A DNA stretch of 64,000 nt from Streptomyces iakyrus (GTDB taxonomy: Bacteria > Actinomycetota > Actinomycetes > Streptomycetales > Streptomycetaceae), in contig NZ_JNXI01000014.1 in assembly GCF_000717055.1 (NCBI RefSeq), positions 62,001-126,000 on the forward strand. Reading direction: 5' to 3'. A program made the translations under genes and the position numbers. The notes under the pieces were generated by a model. That model worked only from the letters and a program-made list of their open reading frames with translations. It made no database searches and was not told the origin of the DNA. Below, in pieces: positions 43,100-51,105 of this stretch; positions within the stretch are counted from its first letter, which is position 1, and every line of letters starts with the position of its first letter.

Positions 43100-43509
43100 C
43101 CGATTTCCTCCGCCGGGAGCTCCGCTGGCATCTGGAGTCGTACACCGAACCGGGCCCGAACGGGCTGCTCCTCGTCGGTGAGAAGGAGGCTCCCTTCCAG
43201 CGCAGCACTTTCGGGCGGAAGTGGCGGAAGGCTCGGGAGATCGTCGGCATGCCCGAGGGGTTTCGGTTCTACGACCTGCGGCACACCGGGCACACCCTCT
43301 CCATCCGGTCGGGCGCCACCCTGAAGGACACGATGGTCCGAGCCGGGCAGTCCTCGGAGAAGGCCGCGCTGATCTACCAGCACTCCGACGAGGAGCGCGA
43401 GGAGGAGGTCGCCGCCGCCCTCGATGCCACGGTTCGAAGGCTCGGGAGGAGGCTTGTCCGGAAGGCCACTGAGGTGCCTTCTGGCACGGATCTGGTGCGC
43501 GGCCAGTGA
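43100..43509 (+). pseudogene. C-terminal half of a tyrosine integrase
   Basis: The frame carries PDFLRRELRWHLESYTEPGP, FRFYDLRHTGHTLSIRSGAT with the HxxR-type box, and AALIYQHSDEEREEEV with the nucleophilic tyrosine. The N-terminal core-binding domain and the first catalytic arginine are missing, and the sequence before about 43100 is out of frame. It lies 50 bp from the tRNA-Gly gene, as the integrase of an element inserted there should. As it stands it cannot recombine DNA. Confidence 0.85.
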
Positions 43510-43528
43510 TCACCCCGGACAGCAAAAC

Positions 43529-43551
43529 GGCCCAGGTCTCTGACCTGGGCC
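43529..43551 (-). terminator. hairpin downstream of tRNA-Gly
   Basis: GGCCCAGGTC and GACCTGGGCC pair around TCT, 8 bp after the CCA end of the tRNA on the minus strand. The same type of stem stands beside the other tRNA-derived repeats. Confidence 0.7.
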
Positions 43552-43558
43552 TTCTTCG

Positions 43559-43632
43559 TGGAGCGGGTGACGAGAATCGAACTCGCGCTCTCAGCTTGGG
43601 AAGCTGATGTTCTACCATTAAACTACACCCGC
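43559..43632 (-). tRNA. tRNA-Gly(CCC)
   Basis: The 74-nt gene folds with acceptor GCGGGTG/CACCCGC, encoded CCA, D arm AGTTTAATGGTAGAAC, anticodon stem TCAGC/GCTGA with loop TTCCCAA (anticodon CCC, reading GGG), and T arm with GTTCGATTC. It is intact and therefore functional despite the insertion at its 3' side. It is the attachment site of the 30.86-43.60 kb island. Confidence 0.95.
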
Positions 43633-43903
43633 GTAAGACGCCGACCGAGTCGGTGTCCGAGCGATCGCCACTTTACCTCATGTCAGGCCCCCGGTGTTGA
43701 TGCCGTGGGGCCTGAGGCCGTTTCAGGGATGGGATGCGGCTGCGGGGGAACGGAGTTGAGGCGTACGGTGGTGGGGCGTAAGAGGGCCCGGGCGGGACCG
43801 GAGTGCCGCTTGGAGGGCCGTCCCTTTGATCCCGTACTGTGGCTTTTGTCGTCAGGCAAGCAGCAGCCAGACGCGGCTCTTGGGGAAGGGACTCTTGGAC
43901 TTG

Positions 43904-44062
43904 ATGGAGCGCACCGTCGTCCGTTGTGCCGATGGGCACGTGTTCACCACCGCTTCGTTCCCGATGCAGCAGGCCGAGCGGCTCGGCCCCGGCCGGCTGC
44001 TCCGGTGCCCGCGGTGTGCGCGGCTCCGGAGCGTGGTGCCCGTCAGCTATCAGAAGCGGTAG
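43904..44062 (+). CDS. small zinc-ribbon-like protein
   Basis: The 52-residue product MERTVVRCADGHVFTTASFP... has Cys8 with a histidine nearby and a C-terminal CPRCARLR pair, enough for one zinc site. The ATG at 43904 follows GGGAAGGGA; the frame is open a little further upstream. Function unknown. Confidence 0.6.
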   Translation: MERTVVRCADGHVFTTASFPMQQAERLGPGRLLRCPRCARLRSVVPVSYQKR

Positions 44063-44164
44063 CGGCAGCGGTAGCGATAACGGACAAAGCACAAGGCAAC
44101 AGGCACAAGGCGCGCGGAGACGTCCGGTTGCGGTCGCTCCGCGCGTCTTGCGTATCCTCGGGGC

Positions 44165-44740
44165 GTGCTTCTCTCAGACAAGGACATCCGGGCCGAGATC
44201 GACGCCGGGCGGGTACGGATCGATCCCTATGACGAATCGATGGTGCAGCCGTCGAGCATCGACGTGCGCCTCGACCGCTACTTCCGGGTGTTCGAGAATC
44301 ACCGGTACCCGCACATCGACCCCGCCATCGAGCAGTCCGACCTGACCCGGCTCGTGGAGCCGGAGGGGGACGAGCCGTTCATCCTGCACCCCGGGGAGTT
44401 CGTCCTCGCCAGCACCTACGAGGTCATCACCCTGCCCGACGACCTCGCCTCCCGGCTGGAGGGCAAGAGTTCGCTGGGGCGGCTGGGGCTGGTGACGCAT
44501 TCGACGGCCGGCTTCATCGACCCCGGGTTCAGCGGGCACGTCACCCTGGAGCTGTCCAACCTCGCCACCCTGCCCATCAAGCTCTGGCCGGGCATGAAGA
44601 TCGGGCAGCTGTGCATGTTCAAGCTGAGCTCGCCCGCCGACTTCCCGTACGGCAGCGAGCGGTACGGGTCCCGGTACCAGGGGCAGCGCGGGCCGACCGC
44701 CTCCCGGTCCTTCCTCAACTTCCACCGGACCCAGGTGTGA
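44165..44740 (+). CDS. dcd: dCTP deaminase
   Basis: The 191-residue product matches Dcd in length and motifs: [12 protein letters not shown] at the start, [34 protein letters not shown] with the catalytic Ser-Arg, and GHVTLELSN with the catalytic glutamate. It deaminates dCTP to dUTP for thymidylate synthesis. The GTG start is set by conservation. The phosphoribosyltransferase gene begins 5 bp after its stop. Confidence 0.96.
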   Translation: MLLSDKDIRAEIDAGRVRIDPYDESMVQPSSIDVRLDRYFRVFENHRYPHIDPAIEQSDLTRLVEPEGDEPFILHPGEFVLASTYEVITLPDDLASRLEGKSSLGRLGLVTHSTAGFIDPGFSGHVTLELSNLATLPIKLWPGMKIGQLCMFKLSSPADFPYGSERYGSRYQGQRGPTASRSFLNFHRTQV

Positions 44741-44745
44741 GCGAC

Positions 44746-45261
44746 ATGAGCACGAATGCCGTACGGGAGAACCTGACCTACGAGAAGTTCGGCGTCGCCG
44801 TGCGCGAGCTCGCGCAGACCATCGCCGACGACGGCTACGAGCCCGACATAGTCCTCAGCATCGCCCGCGGTGGCGTCTTCGTGGCCGGCGGCCTCGCCTA
44901 CGCCCTCGACTGCAAGAACATCCACCTGGTGAACGTGGAGTTCTACACCGGCGTCGGGACCACCCTCGAGATGCCCGTCATGCTCGCGCCCGTCCCCAAC
45001 GTGATCGACTTCTCGCGGAAGAAGGTGCTGATCACCGACGACGTCGCCGACACCGGCAAGACGCTCAAGCTGGTGCGCGACTTCTGCCTCGACACCGTCG
45101 CCGAGGTGCGCAGCGCCGTCGTCTACGAGAAGTCCCAGTCGCTCGTGAAGTGCGAGTACGTGTGGAAGCGCACCGACGACTGGATCAACTTCCCGTGGAG
45201 TGTGTTGCCTCCAGTACATAGGTCGGGCGAAGCCGCTAAGCCCAACAGGGAGGCCCTCTAG
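44746..45261 (+). CDS. purine-type phosphoribosyltransferase with element-derived C-terminus
   Basis: The 171-residue product has a PRPP-binding loop LITDDVADTGKT and the fold of hypoxanthine/xanthine phosphoribosyltransferases, which salvage a base with PRPP. Up to WINFPWSV (45203) it is native; after that the conjugative element supplies LPPVHRSGEAAKPNREAL. The original last codons, encoding WSVEPPVVRRAGQVLDA, lie at 54878-54931. The replacement keeps a PPV stretch and a polar tail, so the enzyme may remain active. It follows dcd by 5 bp. Confidence 0.88.
   Translation: MSTNAVRENLTYEKFGVAVRELAQTIADDGYEPDIVLSIARGGVFVAGGLAYALDCKNIHLVNVEFYTGVGTTLEMPVMLAPVPNVIDFSRKKVLITDDVADTGKTLKLVRDFCLDTVAEVRSAVVYEKSQSLVKCEYVWKRTDDWINFPWSVLPPVHRSGEAAKPNREAL
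45196..45203 (+). repeat. attL core of the conjugative element
   Basis: TGGAGTGT within the WSV codons of the phosphoribosyltransferase is repeated at 54878-54885, where the native gene end resumes in frame. A short shared core fits recombination by a serine integrase. Confidence 0.85.
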
Positions 45262-45417
45262 GTGACTTCGATGTTGGTGCTGCCCCGGAGACCCCCGGAG
45301 TGTCAGTGCCGACAGATATGCTTAGTGCCGTCCACTTCCGGTCCATCCCGAGCTTCGGACCTAAGAGCCGAAGACCCCAGTACGCCAGGGGTTAGCACGA
45401 CCGGACTGGAAGTGTGA
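45262..45417 (+). CDS. 51-residue hypothetical protein with a TTA codon
   Basis: A GTG directly after the fused phosphoribosyltransferase stop is preceded by AGGGAGG at a 9-base distance. The product begins MTSMLVLPRRPPECQC; codon 21 is TTA, the rare leucine codon read by the bldA tRNA. It ends one base before the next small ATG start. No domain is recognised. Confidence 0.4.
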   Translation: MTSMLVLPRRPPECQCRQICLVPSTSGPSRASDLRAEDPSTPGVSTTGLEV

Positions 45418-45418
45418 C

Positions 45419-45550
45419 ATGGCAGATCTGCGAAAGCCGGAGCAGCCGGAACGTGATCATTCTCGGGCCCTCATGTGGGCCCAGATCTTGATTGCGGTCC
45501 TCGGGGCGATCACGGCAGTCGCAGGCTGTGTGGAGCAGCTCGCGCGGTAA
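45419..45550 (+). CDS. 43-residue single-helix membrane protein
   Basis: The product MADLRKPEQPERDHSRALMW... has a charged N-terminus and one transmembrane helix (AQILIAVLGAITAVAGCVEQL). GGAAG lies about 6 bases before the ATG. Its position in the element between the attachment site and the gene-free region gives no clear role. Confidence 0.5.
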   Translation: MADLRKPEQPERDHSRALMWAQILIAVLGAITAVAGCVEQLAR

Positions 45551-46381
45551 TACCGCGCAGCGAAGTGGTGCCGGACGACAGGACCCAACGAAACGGGTCC
45601 GACCGTCTCAAACTCGGCCGGACCCGCTTCACTAACTCCACGCACGAGCCCGGTCCTGGCTGCAACCAGGGCCGGGCCTCCGTGCGGGAGGCCTTCGGCA
45701 GTCGGGGGCTTTAGCCAAACCCGCCGGGATAACCAACTTAACCTGGTCGACTTGGCCAACTGGCGTTGGGCTATCCCACTGCTCCGCCACTATAACCGCT
45801 GTACTGCGTAGTAGCGCGTAGTAGCTTGCTGATATATGTGGGTGACTTAAGGGGCTGTGGACGGCGTTTCTCCTGTTCACAGCCCTATTGATCGGTGGCC
45901 GTAGCGCCTTGTGGGCAGCAGGACCTACGCGCTGCCTCAGCCAAAGCCCTACCCAGCTCCCATCCCGTACGCCGTCGACCCACACACCGTGGAGCAGGCG
46001 TGGTTCATGGCGTCCAGGTGGAGCGCGCCACTGTACGAACGACCTGGACGCCATGGGCCGCGTCTGCTCGGCTCTGCCTGGGTCGATGGCGTACGGGATG
46101 GGAGCCTCCCGCGCACGCCACTACGGACCCGCAGTCGGGGACGGTGCCCCCTCCATCCCGGTGCCGGCCGATCCCCCGCCGGAGGCACTGTTCTAACCCG
46201 CGGGCATTGTGTGCGGTGATCGACTCATGGCTACCGGCCCTATCCACGCGCGGGCGCGCGTCGGCGCAGCCCGCCGGAGCGGGCCGAAGGCAGGAGCGGC
46301 GGCGGAGCGGAGCCGGGAAGCGCGCCCGGCGGAGCGGAGCGCAGCCGGGTGCCTTGATGAGGTAGAGAAACCTGTAACAGC
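45551..46381. other. gene-free 830-bp region of the element
   Basis: No gene is supported. It contains stem-loops (GGACCC...GGGTCC at 45581-45600; GCACGAGCCCGG...GGCCTCCGTGC near 45641-45684), an AT-richer patch near 45770-45850 with GTAGTAGCGCGTAGTAGC, the long inverted repeat at 45956-46105, and a GC-rich stretch near 46290-46350 with GGCGGAGCGGAGC twice. In a rolling-circle conjugative element such a region could hold single- or double-strand origins or the transfer locus. Confidence 0.5.
45956..46105. repeat. long imperfect inverted repeat, 64-base arms
   Basis: The arms 45956-46019 and 46042-46105 pair over about four fifths of their length, with long exact blocks at both ends (GCTCCCATCCCGTACGCC and CATGGCGTCCAGGT) and a 22-base loop. 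It would form a very stable cruciform or hairpin in single-stranded DNA, as single-strand origins of rolling-circle replicons do. Confidence 0.8.
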
Positions 46382-46945
46382 TCAGGCCCGGAGGGGTTCC
46401 GGACTCGGGGTCTCATCGGCAAAGCCGTGATCGGCCAGCCGGGCGGGGCGCTGGGCCAGCCACCCTGAGACACGTGGGCCTCCGTTGACAGCAGTGCCTT
46501 CGAGGACGGTTCTCACGTGCTGAAAGCCCTGGTCAAGGTAGTACCGCTGAAGCTGCTGGTTGGTGGTCCAAGCGTCGAGTCGCAGCCACTTGGCCTCTGA
46601 TCGGTAGGCTCGGTCGCCAGCCCAATCTAGGAGCCTCCCCCCAAGGTCCCGCCCTGCGTAGTCGCGGGAGACCGTCAACTTGTTCACGAACATCGACGGC
46701 TCGGCAAGTTCCGCCTCCGACCACAATCCCTCCTCAGCCTCCGAGGTAAGCGTGATCGTGCCGACTGTGTCTCCCCCTTCCCTCAGCATGAAGACGGTGT
46801 CGGCCTCGATCGTGGCCAACAGACGGTCTGCCGGGTACGGGCGGCTCCACTGATCGCTGCCTAGCGCGCTGATCCATGACGCTGCCTCCTCACGGAAGGC
46901 GAGCAACTGATGCAGGTCGGCCGGGGTTGCGAGGGTGATTTTCAC
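46382..46945 (-). CDS. GNAT family N-acetyltransferase
   Basis: The GTG at 46945 overlaps the GntR stop by 4 bp and gives 187 residues. GNAT motif A is visible as VSRDYAGRDLGGRLLDWAGDR and motif B as NQQLQRYYLDQGFQHV. It would transfer acetyl from acetyl-CoA to an unknown amine. Co-translation with the GntR repressor is seen in related elements, where it may modify a regulator or nucleoid protein, but that is inference. Confidence 0.85.
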   Translation of the reverse strand: MKITLATPADLHQLLAFREEAASWISALGSDQWSRPYPADRLLATIEADTVFMLREGGDTVGTITLTSEAEEGLWSEAELAEPSMFVNKLTVSRDYAGRDLGGRLLDWAGDRAYRSEAKWLRLDAWTTNQQLQRYYLDQGFQHVRTVLEGTAVNGGPRVSGWLAQRPARLADHGFADETPSPEPLRA

Positions 46946-47715
46946 TGGGCGTCGTTCTCGTTCCGGGCGGACAGGTCGCCGATCTCGTAGTTCATCCGGT
47001 TCAGGTCGCCTCGGAACGTGGTGATCGTGCAGCGCACTGGGCGCTCTGCGGTGTACCCCGTGCGGGTCCACAGCAGGACGGGTACCCCAGGCCCGATCTC
47101 CAGCAGACGGGCCTCGTCTGGCGTGGGCATTCGGGTAGCGATCTCGTCTGCGTACCCAATCTGCTCGATGCCGTGGCTGGCGAGGTATCGGGTGGTCCCC
47201 TCCGCGACATCGCCGGGCTCGGCGAGGCGTGGTGCCTCCCTGACGAGCCAATCGGGGTAGTGCGTCGCCTGCGTCGACCACGGCACGTCGTCAACGAAGC
47301 GATGGCAGAACCGCAGTACCGCCCGTGATCCCGTCTCTACCCGCAACCGCTGGGCGATGTCCTCCGGCATCGTGGTCACCTCGACGCGGAAGGTCTGGTG
47401 TGGTCGGCGCCCAGCGTTCGTGACGTCGGTCGAGTAGGCATCGCCATTTTGGGGGAAGTTCAGGTTCTCGAACCGCGAAGCGTTCAGCTCGAAGATCTCA
47501 TGCTTCCGCACCTCGTAGCCGAGACCTTGGCTCGACGTGATCAGTCCTTGGCTTACGAGCAGGCCCAGCCCGGATCGGACAGTGTTGCGCGAAGCCTCGA
47601 AGCGAGCCGCAAGCTCAGCCTCCGATGGCAGCCGTGAGCCGGGCCCGTAGGTGCCCTTGTCAATCTCGCGCCGCAGCGCATCGGCCACTTGCTGATACTT
47701 CGGCTGCTTGCTCAT
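46942..47715 (-). CDS. GntR family regulator (element repressor)
   Basis: From the ATG at 47715 the product is 257 residues: a GntR winged helix at about 1-70 (YQQVADALRREIDKG...SEAELAARFEASRNTVRSGL) and a UTRA ligand domain after it. A perfect 18-bp inverted repeat pair occupies the divergent promoter region upstream. By analogy with KorSA of pSAM2 it should repress the rep and transfer genes and itself. Confidence 0.9.
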   Translation of the reverse strand: MSKQPKYQQVADALRREIDKGTYGPGSRLPSEAELAARFEASRNTVRSGLGLLVSQGLITSSQGLGYEVRKHEIFELNASRFENLNFPQNGDAYSTDVTNAGRRPHQTFRVEVTTMPEDIAQRLRVETGSRAVLRFCHRFVDDVPWSTQATHYPDWLVREAPRLAEPGDVAEGTTRYLASHGIEQIGYADEIATRMPTPDEARLLEIGPGVPVLLWTRTGYTAERPVRCTITTFRGDLNRMNYEIGDLSARNENDAQ

Positions 47716-47736
47716 AGACCCCATCATGACGCACTC

Positions 47737-47830
47737 GCTCAACTTGTTGGTACATGTTCGCGTGAAGTGCTTGACGTCTCACACCCCGTGCTGCAATCTC
47801 TAGGTATCAGCTTGTACCAACAAGTTGAGC
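47737..47830. promoter_or_regulatory. paired operator of the GntR repressor with a divergent promoter
   Basis: GCTCAACTTGTTGGTACA at 47737-47754 is repeated as its exact reverse complement at 47813-47830, 58 bp apart. Between them lies TTGACG (47771) with CAATCT 17 bp downstream, a promoter reading toward the transfer operon. Each copy also contains its own short TTGT-TGGTACA element. The pair probably lets a repressor close the promoter by looping. Confidence 0.85.
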
Positions 47831-47874
47831 AAGAGGTCCAAGGGGCCTAACTCTCACCTGTGTAAGGGGTAACT

Positions 47875-48213
47875 ATGCCGTCGTTCAAGATCGACACTTC
47901 GTCCGCTGTGGTGTTCGTGGCGACCGCGCCGGAACCGAAGATGGTCAACAAGAAGACCGGTGAGCGGGCTGTTGACCGGGAGACCAACGCGAGCCTTTCG
48001 ACCGTGGGTCTGCTGGTCTCGGACGAGGGGGAGGGCAACCTGTACCAGGTGACCGTCCCGGAGACCGGCCTCCCGGAGGGCCTCCAGCCGGGCATGCCGG
48101 TCAAGGTCATCGGCCTGAAGGCGCGTGACTGGGAGAACGAGTTCAACGGCCAGAGCGGCACGGCATCTCGTTCCGTGCGGTCGCGATCACCCCGGCGGCC
48201 TGACCATGAGTGA
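47875..48213 (+). CDS. element protein of unknown function, probably with a 3' frameshift
   Basis: The first about 93 residues (MPSFKIDTSSAVVFVATAPE ... GLKARDWENEFNGQ) form a small beta-rich protein that precedes traB in many Streptomyces elements. After the glutamine codon at about 48155, adding one base gives the ending RHGISFRAVAITPAA and a stop at 48201-48203. As written, one A is missing and the frame runs on as SGTASRSVRSRSPRRPDHE into the traB start. The ending is therefore either shifted or misread; the domain itself is complete. Confidence 0.8.
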   Translation: MPSFKIDTSSAVVFVATAPEPKMVNKKTGERAVDRETNASLSTVGLLVSDEGEGNLYQVTVPETGLPEGLQPGMPVKVIGLKARDWENEFNGQSGTASRSVRSRSPRRPDHE

Positions 48214-49546
48214 CCTGACAATGTGGCTGGAGGCCACGGGAGCCTTAGCCGGTGCCGGTGGTCTCGGTTACGCGAAGGTTCGCGCGCCGCGGGTGTACTG
48301 GTCGCTGGTCGGGATGCCGGTCACCTGGGGCCGCTTCATCTTCTCGTACCGCTCGACGATGGACGTGTGTGGGCTGACGGTGCAGCCGTCGGGTCTGCGG
48401 GCGTTCATGACCCGGAGCGTTGCTCGCCGTGAGGTTCAGCCGGTCCCGCCGAAGATCCGCCGGGTACGCGGCACCTCGACCGGGCTGCGGGTGACCCTGC
48501 GGCTTCCCGCCGGTCTGGAGCCCGCGGACGTGATGGCTTCCTCGGAACGGCTCCGCCACGCCTGGGGAGTGCACTCGGTGACCGTGGTCGAGACGAAGCC
48601 CGGCTTCGTGGAACTGCGGATGACCGGCTATGACGTGCTGCGCCGTGTGCGGATGCCCCGCAATGCCCGCCCGCACGACATGGCCGTGCCGGTCGCGGTG
48701 CGCGAGGACGGGACCGCGTTCGAGCGGGACTACCGCAAGGCGCCCATGGCGCTCACCCTGGGTGCGAACCACTCCGGCAAGTCCATGTATCAGCGCAACC
48801 TGATCAAAGGGCTGGCGCAACTGCCGGTGGCCCTGGTCGGCATCGACTGCAAGCGCGGGGTGGAACAGTCCGCCTTCGCGCCCCGCCTGTCGGCGCTGGT
48901 CACCACCCCCGACGACGCTGCCTCCCTGCTCGGCGCGCTGGTCGCTGAGATGGAAGAGCGCTTCGACCTGCTGAGCCGCCACGGCGTCTCGGACCTGTGG
49001 GAGCTGCCCGACGAAGTGCGGCCGGTGCCCGTGGTCGTCCTGGTCGACGAGGTGGCGGAACTGTTCCTGATCTCCTCCAAGAAGGATGAGGAGCGCCGGG
49101 AACGGATCGTCACCGCGCTGATCCGGCTCGCACAGATGGCCCGCGCGATCGGCATCTACCTGGAGATCTGCGGGCAGCGCTTCGGCTCCGACCTGGGCAA
49201 GGGCGCCACCATGCTCCGTGCCCAGCTCACCGGCCGCGTGGTGCACCGCGTCAACGACAAGCAGACCGCCGACATGGGCCTGGCGGACGTGGCCCCGGAC
49301 GCCGTCCCGGCCGCAAGCCTGATCCAGATGAACCGCCCCGGGACCGCGGTCGCGGCGGATGCTTCTGGCGGCTGGTCGAAGATCCGCACCCCGGACACCC
49401 CTCGCGAAGAAGTGGTCGCCGTCTGCCGGGAGTTCGCCCACCTGGTCCCGGCCCTGCCGTTCCTCGACCCGTTCCGCCCCTACGTGCCTGCTCCCGCTTC
49501 GGCGGCCGGTCCGTCGCTGGTCAAGCCTCGCCCGGTCACCGAGTAA
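48206..49546 (+). CDS. FtsK/SpoIIIE-type DNA translocase, TraB-like
   Basis: The ATG at 48206 gives 446 residues with an N-terminal membrane or transfer region and an ATPase core: Walker A GANHSGKS at about residue 185 and Walker B VPVVVLVDEVAEL near 277. Streptomyces TraB proteins are hexameric pumps that move double-stranded DNA between hyphae and are sufficient for transfer. The gene is first in the + strand transfer operon after the small regulator-linked gene. Confidence 0.9.
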   Translation: MSDLTMWLEATGALAGAGGLGYAKVRAPRVYWSLVGMPVTWGRFIFSYRSTMDVCGLTVQPSGLRAFMTRSVARREVQPVPPKIRRVRGTSTGLRVTLRLPAGLEPADVMASSERLRHAWGVHSVTVVETKPGFVELRMTGYDVLRRVRMPRNARPHDMAVPVAVREDGTAFERDYRKAPMALTLGANHSGKSMYQRNLIKGLAQLPVALVGIDCKRGVEQSAFAPRLSALVTTPDDAASLLGALVAEMEERFDLLSRHGVSDLWELPDEVRPVPVVVLVDEVAELFLISSKKDEERRERIVTALIRLAQMARAIGIYLEICGQRFGSDLGKGATMLRAQLTGRVVHRVNDKQTADMGLADVAPDAVPAASLIQMNRPGTAVAADASGGWSKIRTPDTPREEVVAVCREFAHLVPALPFLDPFRPYVPAPASAAGPSLVKPRPVTE

Positions 49547-49630
49547 CCCACGTCTCCGCCACGGTCGGCGCGACCGCTTCGCGCCAGGTCCCTACCCGAG
49601 CCATGCCGAAAACCGGAAGGAGTGATCCTC

Positions 49631-49792
49631 GTGAGCGTCGTTCTCCCGGAGCCCGATGACCGGAGCCCGGAGCCGTATGACCCGCTGGAGTCCGCCCTGT
49701 TGTCCGCGTGGAACAACGCGCCGGAAGCCATGGACGCCTACCGCGACGAGCCCGCCGAGAACCCCGACTCCGACTCTCCCTGGGCCTGGTGA
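49631..49792 (+). CDS. 53-residue acidic hypothetical protein
   Basis: The GTG follows GGAAGGAGTGATCCTC. The product MSVVLPEPDDRSPEPYDPLE... is acidic and Pro-rich, ends DSDSPWAW, and is probably disordered. Similar small acidic genes follow traB in this type of element; function unknown. Confidence 0.6.
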   Translation: MSVVLPEPDDRSPEPYDPLESALLSAWNNAPEAMDAYRDEPAENPDSDSPWAW

Positions 49793-49798
49793 TCTGCC

Positions 49799-49981
49799 GT
49801 GGCCACTCGGAAGACCCCCACGCCCGTCGTCGCCGAACCGGAGCCCGCGAAGTGCCCGACCTGCAAGGGCACAGGAGAGGTCTCCCGCACCGTCCGCGTC
49901 GGCCGCAAGCGCCGCACCGTCGGCCGGCAGACCGGCCTGTGCCTGACCTGCCTCGGGTCCGGCGAAGCCCCCACCGACTGA
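49799..49981 (+). CDS. small zinc-finger-like protein (CxxCxGxG pairs)
   Basis: The 60-residue product has CPTCKGTG and CLTCLGSG, two halves of a DnaJ-type zinc site, separated by a basic segment (VRVGRKRRTVGRQ). It could bind nucleic acid or a partner protein. It starts 6 bp after the previous stop. Confidence 0.7.
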   Translation: MATRKTPTPVVAEPEPAKCPTCKGTGEVSRTVRVGRKRRTVGRQTGLCLTCLGSGEAPTD

Positions 49982-50056
49982 ACCTCCGCCGGGGCCGGGC
50001 GGTCGGACACCGCTCCCCGCCCGCCCCTGGCCCGACCTCTGAAGGGAGGTGCCCCC

Positions 50057-50710
50057 GTGTCCCGCTCGATCCGCTTCGACGCCGTACTCGTCCAGGCCGT
50101 CATTGCTGGCGCACTGTCCTTCGCCCACCTTCACGACCTGGCCGAAGCTGCCGGACAGACCGGCTGGAAGGCCTGGGCCTACCCGGTTTCGGTTGACCTG
50201 CTGCTGGTCGCCGCTTGGCGCAGGCTGCGAACGGCACGCCGTGACCGCTCCGCCTGGACCTGGTTCGTCATCGCTCTGACTGCCTCGCTCGGCGCGAACA
50301 TCGCCACCGCGGGCCTGCTCGACCTGACTCACGTGCCCGCCTGGCTGCGCATCCTCGTCGCCGGTTGGCCCGCTCTGGCCTTCCTCGGCGGAACCCTCCT
50401 GGTCCACATGCCGACCGAGCCGCCCGCTCCTCCTGCACAGCCTGTGGACGAACCGGCGGCGCCGGAAGTCGAGATGCACCGCACCGACGAACCCGCCCCC
50501 GACCCGGCCGCTCCGGAGCTGGCACCCGCCCCACCAAAGCCCGCGCCCCTTCCCGCCGTTCCGGCCGCGCTGCTCGACCACGCCCGAAAGATCGCCGACG
50601 CCCACCGGGCCTCCACCGGGTCCCCGATGGCCGCCGATGCCCTGTCCGCCCGGCTCCAACTGCCCGCCCCGATGGCCGACGCCATCGCCGCCGAACTCCA
50701 GCTCGCCTGA
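50057..50710 (+). CDS. SpdB-like spread protein (DUF2637)
   Basis: The 217-residue product has four transmembrane segments in the first 125 residues (DUF2637 type), a long Pro/Ala/Glu-rich linker, and a C-terminal helical region (LLDHARKIADAHRASTGSPM). SpdB proteins assist TraB in intramycelial spreading of the element. A GAAGGGAGGTG site precedes the GTG. Confidence 0.85.
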   Translation: MSRSIRFDAVLVQAVIAGALSFAHLHDLAEAAGQTGWKAWAYPVSVDLLLVAAWRRLRTARRDRSAWTWFVIALTASLGANIATAGLLDLTHVPAWLRILVAGWPALAFLGGTLLVHMPTEPPAPPAQPVDEPAAPEVEMHRTDEPAPDPAAPELAPAPPKPAPLPAVPAALLDHARKIADAHRASTGSPMAADALSARLQLPAPMADAIAAELQLA

Positions 50711-50730
50711 TCCGAAGGGGGAAACCGCCT

Positions 50731-50919
50731 GTGCCTGCTTACCGCCGCTTCCGCAACGTGATCCGCATCGGTCCCGTGCAGGTCGCCACCGCCTATGACG
50801 GCCGTGGCCGCGACAAGCACACCGCCGCCTGCACCGCCCCCGGCTGCGGCTTCGCCGCCGACTACGACACCCGCGCCGGTGCCGAACTCGCTGCCCGCAC
50901 CCACCGCTGCAAGGCCTGA
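50731..50919 (+). CDS. mobile element transfer protein (small, Cys-containing)
   Basis: The 62-residue product begins MPAYRRFRNVIRIGPVQVAT and has CTAPGCGF and a C-terminal HRC, a probable zinc site. The position between SpdB and the small membrane protein and the sequence match the 'mobile element transfer protein' of Streptomyces elements. Function not established. Confidence 0.75.
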   Translation: MPAYRRFRNVIRIGPVQVATAYDGRGRDKHTAACTAPGCGFAADYDTRAGAELAARTHRCKA

Positions 50920-50933
50920 GGGGAGATCGCGCC

Positions 50934-51089
50934 ATGGACGTACCGCTCTGGCTCGCCCTGCTCGTCGTCGGATGGCTCGGCGTCAAGCTCGCCCGCCCGC
51001 CGTGGTGGCTGGTCGCCGTGCTCTTGGTCGGCGGCTACCTCGTCGCCGGAAGTTTCCTCGCCCCCGCCCTCGGAACCGTCCTCAAGTAG
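50934..51089 (+). CDS. 51-residue membrane protein
   Basis: Two short transmembrane segments (VPLWLALLVVGWLGVKLA and WWLVAVLLVGGYLVAGSF) make up most of the protein. GAGGGGAGATC precedes the ATG. It sits among the spread genes and probably acts with SpdB and SpdD at the membrane. Confidence 0.65.
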   Translation: MDVPLWLALLVVGWLGVKLARPPWWLVAVLLVGGYLVAGSFLAPALGTVLK

Positions 51090-51105
51090 AGAAGGGAACC
51101 GCCTC

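Larger units (their letters stand above)
30860..43604. mobile_element. genomic island integrated at tRNA-Gly(CCC)
   Basis: The boundaries are the 46-bp direct repeats at 30860-30905 and 43559-43604; the right one is part of an intact tRNA. The C-terminal half of a tyrosine integrase lies next to the tRNA (43100-43509), as expected for this element class, but it is truncated, so the island cannot excise by itself. The 12.7-kb cargo is an HAD hydrolase, an NB-ARC regulator, the TetR-controlled redox and transport block, and a DM13 gene scrap. No conjugation or replication genes remain. Confidence 0.75.
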
